Source: Parus major
Taxonomy: Eukaryota > Chordata > Aves > Passeriformes > Paridae
Assembly (NCBI RefSeq): GCF_001522545.3
Contig: NC_031774.1
Location: forward strand, 46,803,507 to 46,867,506
Direction of reading: 5' to 3'
DNA length: 64,000 bases
The position numbers and the translations under genes are program-made. Below the pieces are notes generated by a model, which worked only from the letters and a program-made list of their open reading frames with translations, searched no databases and was not told the origin of the DNA. Below are positions 63,701 through 64,000 of the stretch, piece by piece (positions within the stretch are counted from its first letter, which is position 1; every line of letters starts with the position of its first letter).

Positions 63701-64000
63701 ATCTAAAATTATTTCTAACCAATGAACTGATGAAATACCAGCTCCATTGAACAGACACTTCAAAATAATAAAATAATTAATTTAAACAGCCATTAGGGAT
63801 CCACAATTTGCTGCTATATTTATGTAGTTATAATGCAATATGATTTACTAGTGGAAGGGTTAAATTAACTTGCATAATCATTAATGGCAGATTTTGGCAG
63901 CAGCATCAGTTATTAGTGGATATTCATACTATATTAATGGATGCTGTGTCTTCACTTTGGGATAACATCCCAAATTTCCAGACTACTGCTTCCTCAACCT

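Larger units (their letters stand above)
50242..64000 (-). other. PRIMA1: PRIMA1 intron upstream of the transmembrane exon (partial)
   Basis: At least 13.8 kb of intron. I searched the minus strand for the proline-rich exon (expected as repeated proline codons after a Cys-x-Cys) and for a signal-peptide exon; neither is present. Contents listed separately: a hairpin at 54.78 kb, an A-rich run at 55.3 kb, a 15-bp tandem copy at 56.5 kb, a candidate conserved element at 57.5 kb, a CA microsatellite and a CR1 copy at 60.4 kb. A GC-richer stretch without recognisable coding lies at 52650-53000, and an (AAT)n run at about 61877-61892. Confidence 0.85.

Noticed and set aside
50242..64000. Search for the PRIMA1 proline-rich and signal-peptide exons
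   Set aside because: No run of proline codons after Cys-x-Cys and no matching leader was found on the minus strand; these exons must lie outside the window or in a gap.

Overview
This window is vertebrate nuclear DNA, almost certainly from a bird and possibly a songbird. It has no dense or operon-like gene packing. It has spliced exons with GT/AG boundaries, long introns, and several copies of chicken-repeat-1 (CR1) LINE 3' ends carrying the typical avian ATTCTRTG-type terminal tail. Base composition is AT-leaning and CpG-poor, with a few GC/CpG-richer patches.

Two protein-coding genes are supported, and they face each other tail to tail. (1) The last two coding exons of UNC79 (plus strand, 828-869 and 1480-1680) encode the extreme C-terminus of the NALCN sodium-leak-channel subunit; a 3' UTR with several AATAAA signals follows to about 2.8 kb. 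(2) The last two coding exons of PRIMA1 (minus strand, 50112-50241 and 32881-32980) encode the transmembrane segment and cytoplasmic tail of the proline-rich membrane anchor that tethers acetylcholinesterase in brain. The split codon between the two PRIMA1 exons joins in phase. The signal-peptide and proline-rich exons of PRIMA1 are not in the window and must lie to the right of 64000. The same neighbour pair, in the same convergent arrangement, is known on human chromosome 14q32, which supports both identifications.

Layout: 1-2.8 kb UNC79 end and 3' UTR; 2.8-4.2 kb a patch of probable retroelement relics; 4.2-28.5 kb intergenic DNA with a CR1 relic near 11.6 kb, a clear minus-strand CR1 at 27.2-27.6 kb, microsatellites, and several candidate regulatory patches near 5.5, 8.2, 20.3-21.0 and 24.7-25.4 kb; 28.5-32.9 kb the putative long PRIMA1 3' UTR, which contains an old MIR-type SINE; 33.0-50.1 kb the last PRIMA1 intron with two CR1 fragments; 50.2-64.0 kb part of the next upstream PRIMA1 intron with another CR1.

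The two genes are not known to act in one pathway, although both are neuronal membrane proteins. I did not see a CRISPR array, tRNA or rRNA gene, intact transposon, or any obviously new biological system. The many 60-150 codon open frames look like chance reading frames in non-coding DNA. The findings are therefore mostly gene-structure points, repeat relics and candidate regulatory or structural motifs that need comparative data.
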